From assembly GCA_038900335.1 (NCBI GenBank), contig JBBMRB010000020.1, positions 1 through 64,000 on the forward strand: a DNA stretch of 64,000 nt, read 5' to 3'. The DNA is from Rs1 sp038900335 (lineage in GTDB: Bacteria > Pseudomonadota > Gammaproteobacteria > Pseudomonadales > Balneatricaceae). Below, piece after piece: positions 52,461-61,358 of the stretch. Below the pieces are notes generated by a model. It saw only the letters and a list, made by a program, of their open reading frames with translations. It did no database searches and was not told the origin of the DNA. Numbering within the stretch: position 1 is the stretch's first letter; the number at the start of each line of letters is the position of its first letter. Both the position numbers and the translations under genes were made by a program.

Positions 52461-53030
52461 TTAGTAAAATTGTCTATTCTTTTTTCGGTTTCTAAAAAAG
52501 CCTAACATATAGAGGACTATGCTTGCTAATAGTGCGATGGTGCTTAAGTGAGTGATCCAGCGAATTAAATTACTATCATCTAAGCTGTCAATTTCACTGG
52601 TTAAATTATTGATCTGCGAATTCAATTTAGATTGCTCTGTTTCACCAATATAGCGTGCCATTTTTTGGGTGCTGACAAGCATTTTTAAGCGATGAATTTC
52701 ATCCGCTTGTCTTTTGATTAAATTCAAACTGGCGGTTAAATCTTGTCTAAGTAATTTTGTCTTAGCTTGTTCGCTGATCCCCTGTGATACATATTCTCTT
52801 GAGAGCCAACCAGTATCGCCATGTTTAGTTTTGATTTTGTAAAATTGATGGCTATTCGTCGTATCAATAATTTCGACAGTGTCTTGGCTGTCAACAGAGC
52901 CTATTATTTTATACTTAGTAGAGGGGCCGCTATGGTAATAAAAAGAATTGGGGCCTGAAATGTAAGCTTCATTAGCGAAACAGCTATTAATCGTGAAAAT
53001 CGATAAAACTAACAGTAATATTTTTTTCAT
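52461..53030 (-). CDS. SH3-domain membrane protein (YgiM/TIGR04211-like)
   Basis: Start at 53030 gives a Sec signal peptide (MKKILLLVLSIFTINSCFA); 189 residues. Residues ~22-85 form a bacterial SH3 domain (FYYHSGPSTKYKIIGSVDSQDTVEI, then HGDTGWLSREYV). A coiled-coil region (~90-155) is followed by a C-terminal transmembrane helix (~160-180) and a basic tail RNRKKNRQFY. Relatives lie in the envelope and are thought to act with polyphosphate or metal-ion enzymes, but no role is established for this one. A possible Cys at the end of the signal region (NSCFA) could suggest a lipoprotein, though cleavage after CFA is likelier. Confidence 0.83.
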   Translation of the reverse strand: MKKILLLVLSIFTINSCFANEAYISGPNSFYYHSGPSTKYKIIGSVDSQDTVEIIDTTNSHQFYKIKTKHGDTGWLSREYVSQGISEQAKTKLLRQDLTASLNLIKRQADEIHRLKMLVSTQKMARYIGETEQSKLNSQINNLTSEIDSLDDSNLIRWITHLSTIALLASIVLYMLGFFRNRKKNRQFY

Positions 53031-53634
53031 GGTATGAACTTGTAAAGCACCTATATTATGCAAAAGAGCAAAAATTGATCACTAAATACGCTATTGATAC
53101 TAGCATACTTAAATTAATATCTGAAAATTTGATCAGCTAGTCGCTAAAAAGTTCAAACATGAGTGCAATGATAACAAGTTATTCATTGTTTGTTCATTTT
53201 CTTTGCGTTTAATCATTTATTTAGCTGCTGTGCTGTCACAGTTGATCAGTGTGTAATAGCTGTTTAGTAAGCATAGCTCGATTAAGCTCTATACAAAGGC
53301 GCTAAGTAACATATAGTACATCGCTATTAGTCACTACTTTGGCGCTAAATTATCAATGTGGTTATCTATACAGTGCATCAGCTAGCTAATTGTACGTTTC
53401 TTAGTCTCTATGGGTTATAAATATCTGTTGCTAGCGCTTGAAACTGATTATAATTGCAGCCGCATAAAGTTGAGTGTCAAATTAAAAACTTTATCAAAGT
53501 TTCAATGGCTAATCGCTTTGTCTTTTTATAATTAGATTTTTCTAGTCTCTAATGCCATTAAAAATTAGCCGAGTTCAAGCTGTAATATGATAAGTACATG
53601 AGTACTTAAAAAGTAAATTAAATGGAGAGAAAAT
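53031..53634. other. Intergenic region upstream of mscS
   Basis: 604 bases between divergent genes, AT-rich, with no credible coding frame. A minus-strand frame overlapping mscS from 53565 is a shadow. Promoters for both genes must lie here; none is clear. Confidence 0.4.
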
Positions 53635-54432
53635 ATGACAGGTTTTAATGAATATATATTACCTTGGGTAATTAATATTGTTTTTGCTATTGCTATCTTT
53701 GTGGTGGGTCGAATCATCATAAAAATGATTGTTAGCCTAATGCGCAAAGTACTTAATCGCTCAAAAATGGATGCGATGTTAGTTAATTTTGTGCTATCGA
53801 TCATGAACGCTGTTTTATTGCTTGTTGTTATCGTGGCGTCATTAGATCGTCTAGGTGTTGATACAACATCGTTGATCGCAATTGTAGGTGCTGCCGGTTT
53901 AGCAATTGGTTTGTCGCTACAGGATTCTTTAAAGAATTTTGCAGCAGGTGTAATGTTATTAATCTTTAAACCTTTTAAAGATGGTGATTTCGTAGAAGCT
54001 GCTGGTGTTGCTGGTGTTGTTGAAGATATTTCTATCTTTACCAGTATTTTCCGCACTGTTGATAACCGTGAGATAATCATTCCAAATGGCGCTATTTATG
54101 GTGGCGTTATCATCAATTTCTCGGCCAGAGATACCCGTCGTATCGATATGGTATTTGGTATAGGTTACGATGCTGACTTACGTAAAGCTAAGCAATTATT
54201 GAATGATATTATTGCTGAAGATGAACGAGTTTTAAAAGATCCTGCGACTGTTATTGCCGTGTCTGAATTGGCAGATAGCAGTGTTAATTTTGTGGTACGC
54301 CCATGGGTTAAAAGTGCAGATTATTGGAATGTACGTTGGGATACTATCGAGAAAGTTAAATTAAGATTTGACCAAGAAGGTATTAGCATTCCATTCCCAC
54401 AAATGGATGTGCATTTACACAAAGATAGCTAA
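53635..54432 (+). CDS. mscS: Small-conductance mechanosensitive channel
   Basis: 265 residues, near the E. coli MscS length. Three N-terminal hydrophobic helices (about 10-30, 55-80, 85-110) end in the pore helix AAGLAIGLSLQDSLKNFAAG, with the Gly/Ala packing typical of TM3. The cytoplasmic beta domain has FKDGDFVEAAGVAGVVEDISIFTS and IIPNGAIYGGVIINFSARDTRRID. It releases solutes on hypo-osmotic shock from the inner membrane. GGAGAG ribosome site. A strong terminator follows. Confidence 0.95.
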   Translation: MTGFNEYILPWVINIVFAIAIFVVGRIIIKMIVSLMRKVLNRSKMDAMLVNFVLSIMNAVLLLVVIVASLDRLGVDTTSLIAIVGAAGLAIGLSLQDSLKNFAAGVMLLIFKPFKDGDFVEAAGVAGVVEDISIFTSIFRTVDNREIIIPNGAIYGGVIINFSARDTRRIDMVFGIGYDADLRKAKQLLNDIIAEDERVLKDPATVIAVSELADSSVNFVVRPWVKSADYWNVRWDTIEKVKLRFDQEGISIPFPQMDVHLHKDS

Positions 54433-54450
54433 TTTGTCTTATTATAATAA

Positions 54451-54478
54451 ATCCTTAGCTTGCTAAGGATTTTTTTTG
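54451..54478 (+). terminator. Rho-independent terminator of mscS
   Basis: ATCCTTAGC (54451-54459) and GCTAAGGAT (54462-54470) form a tight hairpin with seven or more T residues directly after it. This is the clearest intrinsic terminator in the window. Confidence 0.9.
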
Positions 54479-54518
54479 TCTTAAAATAAGCACACTCAAT
54501 TTATACAAGGCGACACAA

Positions 54519-54791
54519 GTGCTGGTTATCAATTTAATAAAAAAAGTGCTTAGTTGGTTCTTTTTGCTACTGATTAAAATATACCAATATGGTATTAGCC
54601 CGATGATGGTGAGTAACTGCCGATTTTACCCTACATGCTCAAGTTATACTAAACAAGCGATAGAGCAGCACGGCCCGTTTTTTGGTGTCTACCTAGGTGT
54701 TAAAAGAATTTTAAAGTGCCATCCGTATCATGAGGGTGGTGTTGATTTGGTGCCAGCAACACAGAAGGAAAAAGACACCTCGATTAAATAA
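54519..54791 (+). CDS. yidD: Membrane protein insertion efficiency factor YidD
   Basis: 90 residues from a GTG start with AAGG upstream. The family core is unmistakable: IKIYQYGISPMM, CRFYPTCSSYTKQAI and GVKRILKCHPYHEGGVDLVP. YidD helps YidC insert membrane proteins. It normally lies in the rpmH-rnpA-yidD-yidC cluster; here it stands alone between mscS and mqo, and it begins after the mscS terminator. The N-terminal hydrophobic helix is a little longer than usual. Confidence 0.93.
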   Translation: MLVINLIKKVLSWFFLLLIKIYQYGISPMMVSNCRFYPTCSSYTKQAIEQHGPFFGVYLGVKRILKCHPYHEGGVDLVPATQKEKDTSIK

Positions 54792-54810
54792 TTTAACCAA
54801 GGTGTGATAA

Positions 54811-56313
54811 TTATTGTGCAGTTTTCGCTAAGTCAGCACTCAGATGCAATGTTGATTGAGTATAGTGTCTAATCTCTTTAGCGAGCTGCTCATCAGTGAT
54901 CAAAGATTGTCCATAAGATGGAATCATTTCTAAAATTTTACTTTTCCATTGCTCTGATTTTAAGCTTTCACTAAAGCATCTTTCCAGTACATTTAACATG
55001 GTGTTAACAGCAGTCGAAGCACCTGGTGATGCGCCTAGCAATGCAGCAATGGTGCCATCTGCACTCGATACTATCTCAGTACCAAACTCTAGCTTACCTT
55101 CGCCTTGATCGTTCTTCTTAATAATCTGTACGCGCTGCCCGGCGTTAGCTAGCGACCAGTCGCTATCTTTTGCCTGCGGGTAAAATTCACGTAGTGATTC
55201 AATGCGCTCTTTATCCGATTGAAAAACTTCACTGATTAAGTATTTAGTCAGATCCATATTATTTAGACCAACTGATAGCATAGGCTTAATATTGCCCATT
55301 TTAATACTACCTAATAGATCCATGACAGAGCCTTGCTTTAAAAACTTCGTAGTAAAGCCTGCAAAGGGGCCAAATAATAATGCTTCAGTGTCACCGATGT
55401 TACGAGTGTCTAGGTGAGGTACTGACATTGGCGGTGCGCCAATAGGTGCTTTACCATAAACTTTTGCTTTGTGTTGGCTGACTATTTCAGGGTTAGTACA
55501 CACTAGCCATTGGCCGGTGACCGGGAAGCCGCCATAGCCTTCACACTCGGGAATATCTGATTTTTGTAGTAGTGGTAATGCTGCGCCACCGGCACCTAGG
55601 AAGACAAAGTCCGCTTCAATTTTGAAGTTTTTCTTACCCTTAGGGTCTAGTTCAATTGTCCAGCTACCATCTTTGTTCTTTTCTAAATCATCGACAGAGT
55701 GGCCTGTCATTAATTCAAAATTAGGCTGTTTGACTAGCTCGCCAATCATTCCTCTTGCAATCGAGCCGAAGTCGACATCACTGCCATGTGCTACTGTGGT
55801 CGCTGCGATAGGCAGGTTTTTTTCTCTACCTCTCATCACTAACGGCACCCATTGTTCAACCGTTTGCGTGTCTTCGGTATACTCCATGCCTTGGAATAAA
55901 TGATGCTCTGACATTTTTTCAAAACGCTTACGTAAAAACTGAACGTTTTTTTCACCCCAAACAAAGCTGTTATGTGGTGTTTTATTGATGAAGTGATGAG
56001 GCTCTGGCAATTTACCTTTTTTAACTAGGTAGCTCCACAATTGTAATGAGATTTCAAACTGAGCATTGATAGTTAACGCTTTATCGATATTGATATTACC
56101 GTTATCATCTTCACTGGTATAATTAAGTTCACAGTAAGCGGCGTGGCCGGTGCCGGCATTGTTCCAGCCGTCGGTACTTTCATTTGCTACATTGTCTAAT
56201 CGCTCAACCATAGCGATGGTTAAGTTAGGGTCTAGCTCGCGTAGTAAGGTACCTAATGTAGCGCTCATCGCTCCAGCGCCGACTAATAACACATCAAATT
56301 TTTTATTAGACAT
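54811..56313 (-). CDS. mqo: Malate:quinone oxidoreductase
   Basis: 500 residues. FAD-dependent peripheral membrane enzyme oxidising malate to oxaloacetate and reducing quinone. The N-terminal dinucleotide-binding motif is LLVGAGAMSATLGTLL; NESTDGWNNAGTGHAAYCELNYT and FVFLGAGGAALPLLQKS are conserved Mqo blocks, as is LLGASPGASTAVNTML near the end. The ribosome site is AGGTAA. It converges on yidD with a 19-bp gap and diverges from ppnN. Confidence 0.96.
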   Translation of the reverse strand: MSNKKFDVLLVGAGAMSATLGTLLRELDPNLTIAMVERLDNVANESTDGWNNAGTGHAAYCELNYTSEDDNGNINIDKALTINAQFEISLQLWSYLVKKGKLPEPHHFINKTPHNSFVWGEKNVQFLRKRFEKMSEHHLFQGMEYTEDTQTVEQWVPLVMRGREKNLPIAATTVAHGSDVDFGSIARGMIGELVKQPNFELMTGHSVDDLEKNKDGSWTIELDPKGKKNFKIEADFVFLGAGGAALPLLQKSDIPECEGYGGFPVTGQWLVCTNPEIVSQHKAKVYGKAPIGAPPMSVPHLDTRNIGDTEALLFGPFAGFTTKFLKQGSVMDLLGSIKMGNIKPMLSVGLNNMDLTKYLISEVFQSDKERIESLREFYPQAKDSDWSLANAGQRVQIIKKNDQGEGKLEFGTEIVSSADGTIAALLGASPGASTAVNTMLNVLERCFSESLKSEQWKSKILEMIPSYGQSLITDEQLAKEIRHYTQSTLHLSADLAKTAQ

Positions 56314-56807
56314 TCATTTTACCTCGTTTAAGGCATATGAAATCGTTACTTTGTAGCGCTAAAGCTGCAAATAATAACGATATCAAATGCTCAGTAGTTG
56401 TTGAGATTATAGATCAGATTAAATTATATCTACGAAAACAGTGTACTATCATCAATAATAAAACTAATTTAACAAAGACGGATGAAAATCTATCGCTTGA
56501 ATATGTCATTGACTTAATTCTGTAATATAAATATTAGTTAATAGGGTGTACCGCCGTATAACATTAACTTTCCTATAAAGCGCTTGCATTATATTACGAA
56601 GCTAGAGAATTAAAAGTGATATGTTTCGAATGTCGCCTAAAGTCGTATAATTTAATAGGATATTAGTTGTTTTGTAGAAGTGGCGGTAGAACTAGCTAAG
56701 AAAATTAATTTATTGTTGACAATATTGTTGTGTTTTAGTTGTTTTTTTGTGATACCTAGCCTTAAGTGTATCTAAGCAATATGTTGTCTATTTGGAGAAG
56801 TTGATCT
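56314..56807. other. Divergent intergenic region between mqo and ppnN
   Basis: 494 AT-rich bases. A 62-codon plus-strand frame at 56337-56525 is Asn/Lys/Ile-rich and I do not consider it coding. A TTGACA hexamer near 56715 could be a -35 element for ppnN, but no good -10 stands 17 bases after it. Confidence 0.4.
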
Positions 56808-58181
56808 ATGTCTGTGCAAGAATATGTAAATGCAAATATAAAGCCATTAGTGAGTTTAGATACACTGTCACCGTATGATGTGATTCGTCTACAAAAAGGA
56901 GCGTCAAAAAACAATCTATATCATGTGTTTAGACAGTGTTCACTAGCGGTATTAAACACCGGTAGTACTATCGATAATACCAGCGATGTCTTAGCTATGT
57001 TTGAACACTTTGATATTGATATTGAATTAAAGCATCAAGGGGTTATGTTGAATTTAAAAAATGCCCCTATTAATGCTTTTGTCGATGGCGAAATTATTTT
57101 AGGTATTCGTGAACACCTATTTTCAGTGCTCAGGGATTTATTATACGTTGGCGGTGAGCTGGACGAAAAAAATGACGGTTTAAGTGCGACGCAATCGACT
57201 ACCAATACCGTGTTTAAAATCTTGCGACACGCCCATCTTATTAAACCCAATATAAAGCCTAACTTAGTGGTTTGTTGGGGGGGGCACTCCATTGGGGGCA
57301 TAGAGTACAATTACTGTAAATTAGTAGGTTATCAGCTGGGGCTTCGCGCCTTTAATATATGCACAGGGTGCGGCCCTGGTGCAATGAAGGGCCCGATGAA
57401 GGGTGCAACTATAGCGCATTCTAAACAGCGTATTAGCGATGCAAGATACATAGGGTTAACAGAGCCGGGTATTATTGCAGCTGAATCGCCAAACCCGATT
57501 GTAAATGAGTTGGTGATCTTCCCTGATATTGAAAAACGCTTAGAAGCATTTGTTCGATTGGGCCACGGTATTATTGTTTTCCCAGGTGGTGCTGGTACTG
57601 CAGAAGAAATTTTATACATGCTAGGCATCTTATTGCATCCTAATAATGAGGGCGTACCCTTCCCGTTTATATTTACCGGGCCCGATGGCTCGCAAGATTA
57701 CTTCCAGCAAATTGATGACTTTATCAAATCAACACTGGGTGAAAAAGCGAGTCAAAAATATCAAGTGATTATTGATGATCCGCAAGCTGTCGCACTGGCA
57801 ATGAAAGCTAAACTGCAAGAAGTGCATGAATATCGTAAAAACCAAGGCGAGTCTTTTCATTTTAATTGGCAGCTTTATATTCCACGAGAGTTTCAAGAGC
57901 CTTTTGAGCCGACGCATCAGGCGATGGCAGAGCTTGATTTACATGCTAATCAAGAAGATTATGTGTTAGCAGCTCAGTTGCGCCGCGCTATGTCTGGTAT
58001 TGTTGCAGGTAATGTTAAGGAGCCCGCGGTAAAAGCGATTAAAGAGGGAGGCCCTTTTACACTCACTGGCGATAAGGAATTAATGGCAAAATTGGATAAG
58101 CTGCTGGTGGCTTTTGTAGAGCAAAAAAGAATGAAAATTGACCATGAGAAATATGTCCCTTGCTATAATGTGGTGACTTAA
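56808..58181 (+). CDS. ppnN: Pyrimidine/purine nucleotide 5'-monophosphate nucleosidase
   Basis: 457 residues of the YgdH/LOG family. PpnN cleaves nucleoside monophosphates to base and ribose 5-phosphate and is stimulated by (p)ppGpp in E. coli (established for the family). Signatures: the long N-terminal domain, LVVCWGGHSIGGIEYNYCK, GCGPGAMKGPMKGA, and the LOG motif FPGGAGTAEEILYML. Length matches the E. coli enzyme. GGAGA ribosome site. A small GTCC/GGAC hairpin with a short T-run lies about 76 bp after the stop. Confidence 0.94.
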   Translation: MSVQEYVNANIKPLVSLDTLSPYDVIRLQKGASKNNLYHVFRQCSLAVLNTGSTIDNTSDVLAMFEHFDIDIELKHQGVMLNLKNAPINAFVDGEIILGIREHLFSVLRDLLYVGGELDEKNDGLSATQSTTNTVFKILRHAHLIKPNIKPNLVVCWGGHSIGGIEYNYCKLVGYQLGLRAFNICTGCGPGAMKGPMKGATIAHSKQRISDARYIGLTEPGIIAAESPNPIVNELVIFPDIEKRLEAFVRLGHGIIVFPGGAGTAEEILYMLGILLHPNNEGVPFPFIFTGPDGSQDYFQQIDDFIKSTLGEKASQKYQVIIDDPQAVALAMKAKLQEVHEYRKNQGESFHFNWQLYIPREFQEPFEPTHQAMAELDLHANQEDYVLAAQLRRAMSGIVAGNVKEPAVKAIKEGGPFTLTGDKELMAKLDKLLVAFVEQKRMKIDHEKYVPCYNVVT

Positions 58182-58395
58182 TATCACTCTTTTTTATTAA
58201 AAGTAAGGTGGGGCTACTAGCGTGAGCCCTGCTGATTTATCACTAACGGTGTCTTATGTCCCTTAAAAGGACGTTTTTGTAAAGTGTCTCACTAGATAAA
58301 TAATTAGCAGAGGCCATTATCTTGATGTTTTGTTATTATATAGCCTTTAAAATCACTTCATTCTATAGTCAGTGAAGTTTTGAGAAGGATTACGA

Positions 58396-59487
58396 TTGAA
58401 AACAAACATGGTCATTACATTGACGACAGGGGCGGGCTCGAAACAATTTTTATTGAGTAAAATTGTGAGGCGCGCTCTTGTTTTTATTTTTATAGCAGCG
58501 CTAGGGTATCTCATTGCGAGTAATTGGCTGTGGTTGACGACAAAAGAAAGTCTAGTAGATTTAGAGGAAAACCATCAGCAATTAAATGATCAATACATAT
58601 CTTTACTAGTCACTCAGCAGGAATACGCGCAAGAGTTGGTGGGACTCACTGATGTGTTTGATAAAGTCGTGGTACAGCGTGATAAGCTGGCATTAGAAAA
58701 CAGCCGTATAGACATATTAGATGAGACAATTTCTGCTATTAAAGATGAGCGAGATCAGCTAAAACTTGATACTAGTAAAATGGTTGATCTTGAAAATACC
58801 CTGTCTCAAACAGAGCAGGAAAGGGATCGCTTACAAGTTGAAAATATCAAGATAGAGCAAATTAATAACTCGCTTGATAACAACCTTACCGCTTTGGATA
58901 AGAGTTTAGATGATTTAGAGAAAATGCTAAACCTGCAAATTCCTAAAGACTCTAAAGAAGACCGTTTTGAGCAGTTATCACTGTTGATGAAGCAGCGTTT
59001 GTTTTTACTCAACAGTATCCCTAACGGCTTGCCTATTAAGGCAATTAGAGTGAATGATGGCTTTGGCATGCGTTATCATCCTATTAAAAAAACGCGTATC
59101 TTACATAAGGGAATAGACTTTAAAGCGACGGTAGGTACCCCTGTTTATGCACCTGCTGAGGGGGTTGTCTCTGTTGCTAGAAGGCGTTCGGGAAATGGTA
59201 ATTACATTAAAGTGATTCATAACTATGGATTCGCTACAACCTACTCGCACTTGAGTAAGTTCAATGTTAAAGTCGGTGAATATGTACATAAAGGGCAAAA
59301 AATAGCCGAAAGTGGCAACACCGGGTTATCGACGGGGCCGCATCTTCACTATGAGCTTTGGTATTTATCTAAGGTTATTAATCCTGCTGAATTCGTTGCT
59401 TGGAATATAGCAAATTTTGAAAAAATATTTAATAAAGTGGAAACCGTCCAATGGGCTTCTTTAAAAAATCTGTATCCTGTGAAGTAA
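58396..59487 (+). CDS. M23 (LytM-type) peptidoglycan endopeptidase with coiled coil
   Basis: 363 residues from a TTG start (AAGGAT ribosome site). An inner-membrane anchor lies at about 27-47 (RALVFIFIAALGYLIASNW), a coiled coil spans ~55-185, and the M23 domain follows with FGMRYHPI, HKGIDF (HxxxD zinc motif), TTYSHLSKF and GPHLHYELW (HxH). This layout is shared with periplasmic DD-endopeptidases that shape the wall near bactofilin scaffolds. It overlaps the bactofilin gene by 37 bases, indicating tight coupling of scaffold and enzyme. Confidence 0.92.
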   Translation: MKTNMVITLTTGAGSKQFLLSKIVRRALVFIFIAALGYLIASNWLWLTTKESLVDLEENHQQLNDQYISLLVTQQEYAQELVGLTDVFDKVVVQRDKLALENSRIDILDETISAIKDERDQLKLDTSKMVDLENTLSQTEQERDRLQVENIKIEQINNSLDNNLTALDKSLDDLEKMLNLQIPKDSKEDRFEQLSLLMKQRLFLLNSIPNGLPIKAIRVNDGFGMRYHPIKKTRILHKGIDFKATVGTPVYAPAEGVVSVARRRSGNGNYIKVIHNYGFATTYSHLSKFNVKVGEYVHKGQKIAESGNTGLSTGPHLHYELWYLSKVINPAEFVAWNIANFEKIFNKVETVQWASLKNLYPVK

Positions 59488-60419
59488 AAAGTACCGGTCT
59501 CACGATTATTGCTAAAGGCAATAAGATAGCCGGAGAAATGGTGATTACAGGAAAACTACATATTGATGGCACAGTTGAGGGTAGTATCACCTCGATAGAG
59601 AATGTATCTATAGGTAAAACGGGCATTATTTCAGGTAAGCTTAAGGCTAAAAATGTCACTGTTAATGGTTTGCTTGAAGGTGAGGTTGAATGTGACCATT
59701 TGCACATTACTGCTGGTGGTAAAGTAAAGGCAAATGTCTGTAGTATCGATTTGACGATGGAGGCTAAATCGCATTTCTTTGGCGAGAGCCGCGAAAAAAC
59801 ACCATTGCTAGCTGAAGTTAACAAAGCTGCTATATTTGATAACTCTGTAAACCAATTGCAAAGCGCTGACAGCTTACTTGATAACTTGCCAAATACAGTG
59901 ACTAGTTATGAGCAAACTGGTGATGCAAATACGCAAGCAACAGTGCTAAAAGATGATCAGTGTGACGAAAACATAACCACGCAAAGCCCAATTAAAGACT
60001 CAGTTGCAGATACGGCTAAAAACAGCGAGACAAGTTATGAGCCAGACACTAGCTATTGCATAAACAATGACTCACAGCTAACAGATTTAAGTTTTAATCA
60101 TATAGTCAATCAAGATTTTAGGTTTATTAATGACGCTGAACAAGCGGCCAGTACATCGGCTGATAACAGCCAAGATGAAGTTATCAAAGATTTTGAGCTT
60201 GATAATGCAGTTGATATTAAAACCAGTGCTGAACTGGGCGCTAAGCTAGAGAGTGAAATAGCTAGCACACTTACAGATAAGCTCGATCAAAAGCTAGATA
60301 ATAGTGAGCAATTAGCCGCTGTTGATACTGTTAATACGGTCGCTGAAGTTAAACCAAAAAAGAGAAGCCGAGCTAAGACGGTTGATAAGAACACCACAGT
60401 CATGGAGCTAAAAATTTAA
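59451..60419 (+). CDS. Bactofilin (polymer-forming cytoskeletal protein) with long tail
   Basis: 322 residues. Residues ~15-115 form the right-handed beta-helix of bactofilins (KIAGEMVITGKLHIDGTVEG; GKTGIISGKLKAKNVTVNGLLEGEV). The remaining ~200 residues are acidic, Ser/Asp/Asn-rich and probably disordered, ending in a basic patch KPKKRSRAKTVDK. Many bactofilins are only 120-200 residues, so the tail is unusually long. Bactofilins polymerise without nucleotide on the inner membrane and recruit wall enzymes; the overlapping M23 gene fits. The next gene starts directly after its stop codon. Confidence 0.9.
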   Translation: MGFFKKSVSCEVKSTGLTIIAKGNKIAGEMVITGKLHIDGTVEGSITSIENVSIGKTGIISGKLKAKNVTVNGLLEGEVECDHLHITAGGKVKANVCSIDLTMEAKSHFFGESREKTPLLAEVNKAAIFDNSVNQLQSADSLLDNLPNTVTSYEQTGDANTQATVLKDDQCDENITTQSPIKDSVADTAKNSETSYEPDTSYCINNDSQLTDLSFNHIVNQDFRFINDAEQAASTSADNSQDEVIKDFELDNAVDIKTSAELGAKLESEIASTLTDKLDQKLDNSEQLAAVDTVNTVAEVKPKKRSRAKTVDKNTTVMELKI

Positions 60420-61220
60420 ATGTGTGAGTTGTTAGGAATGAGCGCAAATGTACCCACTGATATTTGTTTTAGCTTTAGTGGCTTAATGCAGCGAGGCGGT
60501 GCCACCGGGCCGCACCGCGATGGTTGGGGAATTGCATTTTATGAAGGTAAGGGCTTGCGTAGTTTTCATGATCCGGACCCAAGCTGCTCATCCAAAATAG
60601 CAGAGTTTATAAAAAACAATCCAATTAAAAGCACGCAAGTGATCAGCCATATAAGGCAGGCGAATGTTGGGCAGGTGAATTTAGAAAACACCCACCCTTT
60701 TAGTCGTGAGCTTTGGGGCAATATGTGGACATATGCTCACAACGGTCAGTTGGAGAAACAGCTTTTTGATTGGCCGTTAAATTTTTATCACCCGGTTGGT
60801 AGTACCGATAGTGAATATGCTTTTTGCTGGCTGATGGATCAGTTGAGAACTAAGTTCCCCCAAAGGCCTGCAGATGAAGAGCAGCTCGCTGATTTTATCC
60901 ATCAATGCGCTGAAAAACTCAGAGCGTTAGGTGTCTTCAATATGTTACTCGGTGAGTCTAACTATTTATATGTTTATAATACCACCAAATTGTCATGGAT
61001 AACTCGTAAAGCACCTTTTGGTGAGGCGAGTTTGAAAGATTGTGATCTCAGTGTCAATTTTAAAAATGAAACATCGATTACCGATAAAGTCACTGTTATA
61101 GCAACAGAGCCGTTAACAGATAACGAGCACTGGCATAAATTGAAATGTGGAGAGCTAGCAACCTTCAAATTAGCCGATGTTATCTATCAAAAAAATACAC
61201 AATTATCGCAAGCTAGCTAA
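60420..61220 (+). CDS. Class II glutamine amidotransferase (YafJ-like)
   Basis: 266 residues with the N-terminal nucleophile Cys2 (MCELLGMSANVP), GPHRDGWGIAFYEG, SHIRQANVG, NTHPFSREL and the AHNGQL oxyanion motif. It has the Ntn-type glutaminase domain alone, without a synthetase domain, so it is a stand-alone amidase of YafJ type whose acceptor is unknown. ATG follows the bactofilin TAA immediately, suggesting one transcript. Length is typical. Confidence 0.9.
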   Translation: MCELLGMSANVPTDICFSFSGLMQRGGATGPHRDGWGIAFYEGKGLRSFHDPDPSCSSKIAEFIKNNPIKSTQVISHIRQANVGQVNLENTHPFSRELWGNMWTYAHNGQLEKQLFDWPLNFYHPVGSTDSEYAFCWLMDQLRTKFPQRPADEEQLADFIHQCAEKLRALGVFNMLLGESNYLYVYNTTKLSWITRKAPFGEASLKDCDLSVNFKNETSITDKVTVIATEPLTDNEHWHKLKCGELATFKLADVIYQKNTQLSQAS

Positions 61221-61279
61221 TTGTTAGCAATATAAGTGCAACAGCCAAGAGTTTTTCTAAAACTGACAAGCCAATATAA

Positions 61280-61340
61280 AGTTACTCACTAGACCCGCCT
61301 ATTCATGTGATATAGACATTAATAGGCATAGTGAGTGACT
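61280..61340 (+). other. Long two-part inverted repeat before hrpA
   Basis: Outer arms AGTTACTCACTA (61280-61291) and TAGTGAGTGACT (61329-61340) pair over 12 bases with one G-T. Inner arms GCCTATT (61297-61303) and AATAGGC (61321-61327) pair exactly, leaving a 17-base loop. It ends 18 bases before the hrpA start and is followed by CCTTTCT. It could be a terminator of the preceding gene or a leader structure of hrpA. Confidence 0.6.
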
Positions 61341-61358
61341 CCTTTCTAAAGAGATCGC

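Noticed and set aside
53565..54080. 171-codon minus-strand frame opposite mscS
   Set aside because: Ser/Thr/Ile-rich shadow of a clearly coding mscS on the other strand; no family resemblance.
56337..56525. 62-codon plus-strand frame between mqo and ppnN
   Set aside because: Asn/Lys/Ile-rich composition typical of AT-rich noncoding DNA, no ribosome site, and it lies in a divergent promoter region.
58258..58278. GTCC/GGAC hairpin with T-run after ppnN
   Set aside because: Only four base pairs; too weak to list as a terminator although its position is suitable.
59429..59824. 131-codon minus-strand frame opposite the bactofilin gene
   Set aside because: Shadow of the beta-helix repeat coding region, without ribosome site or recognisable motif.
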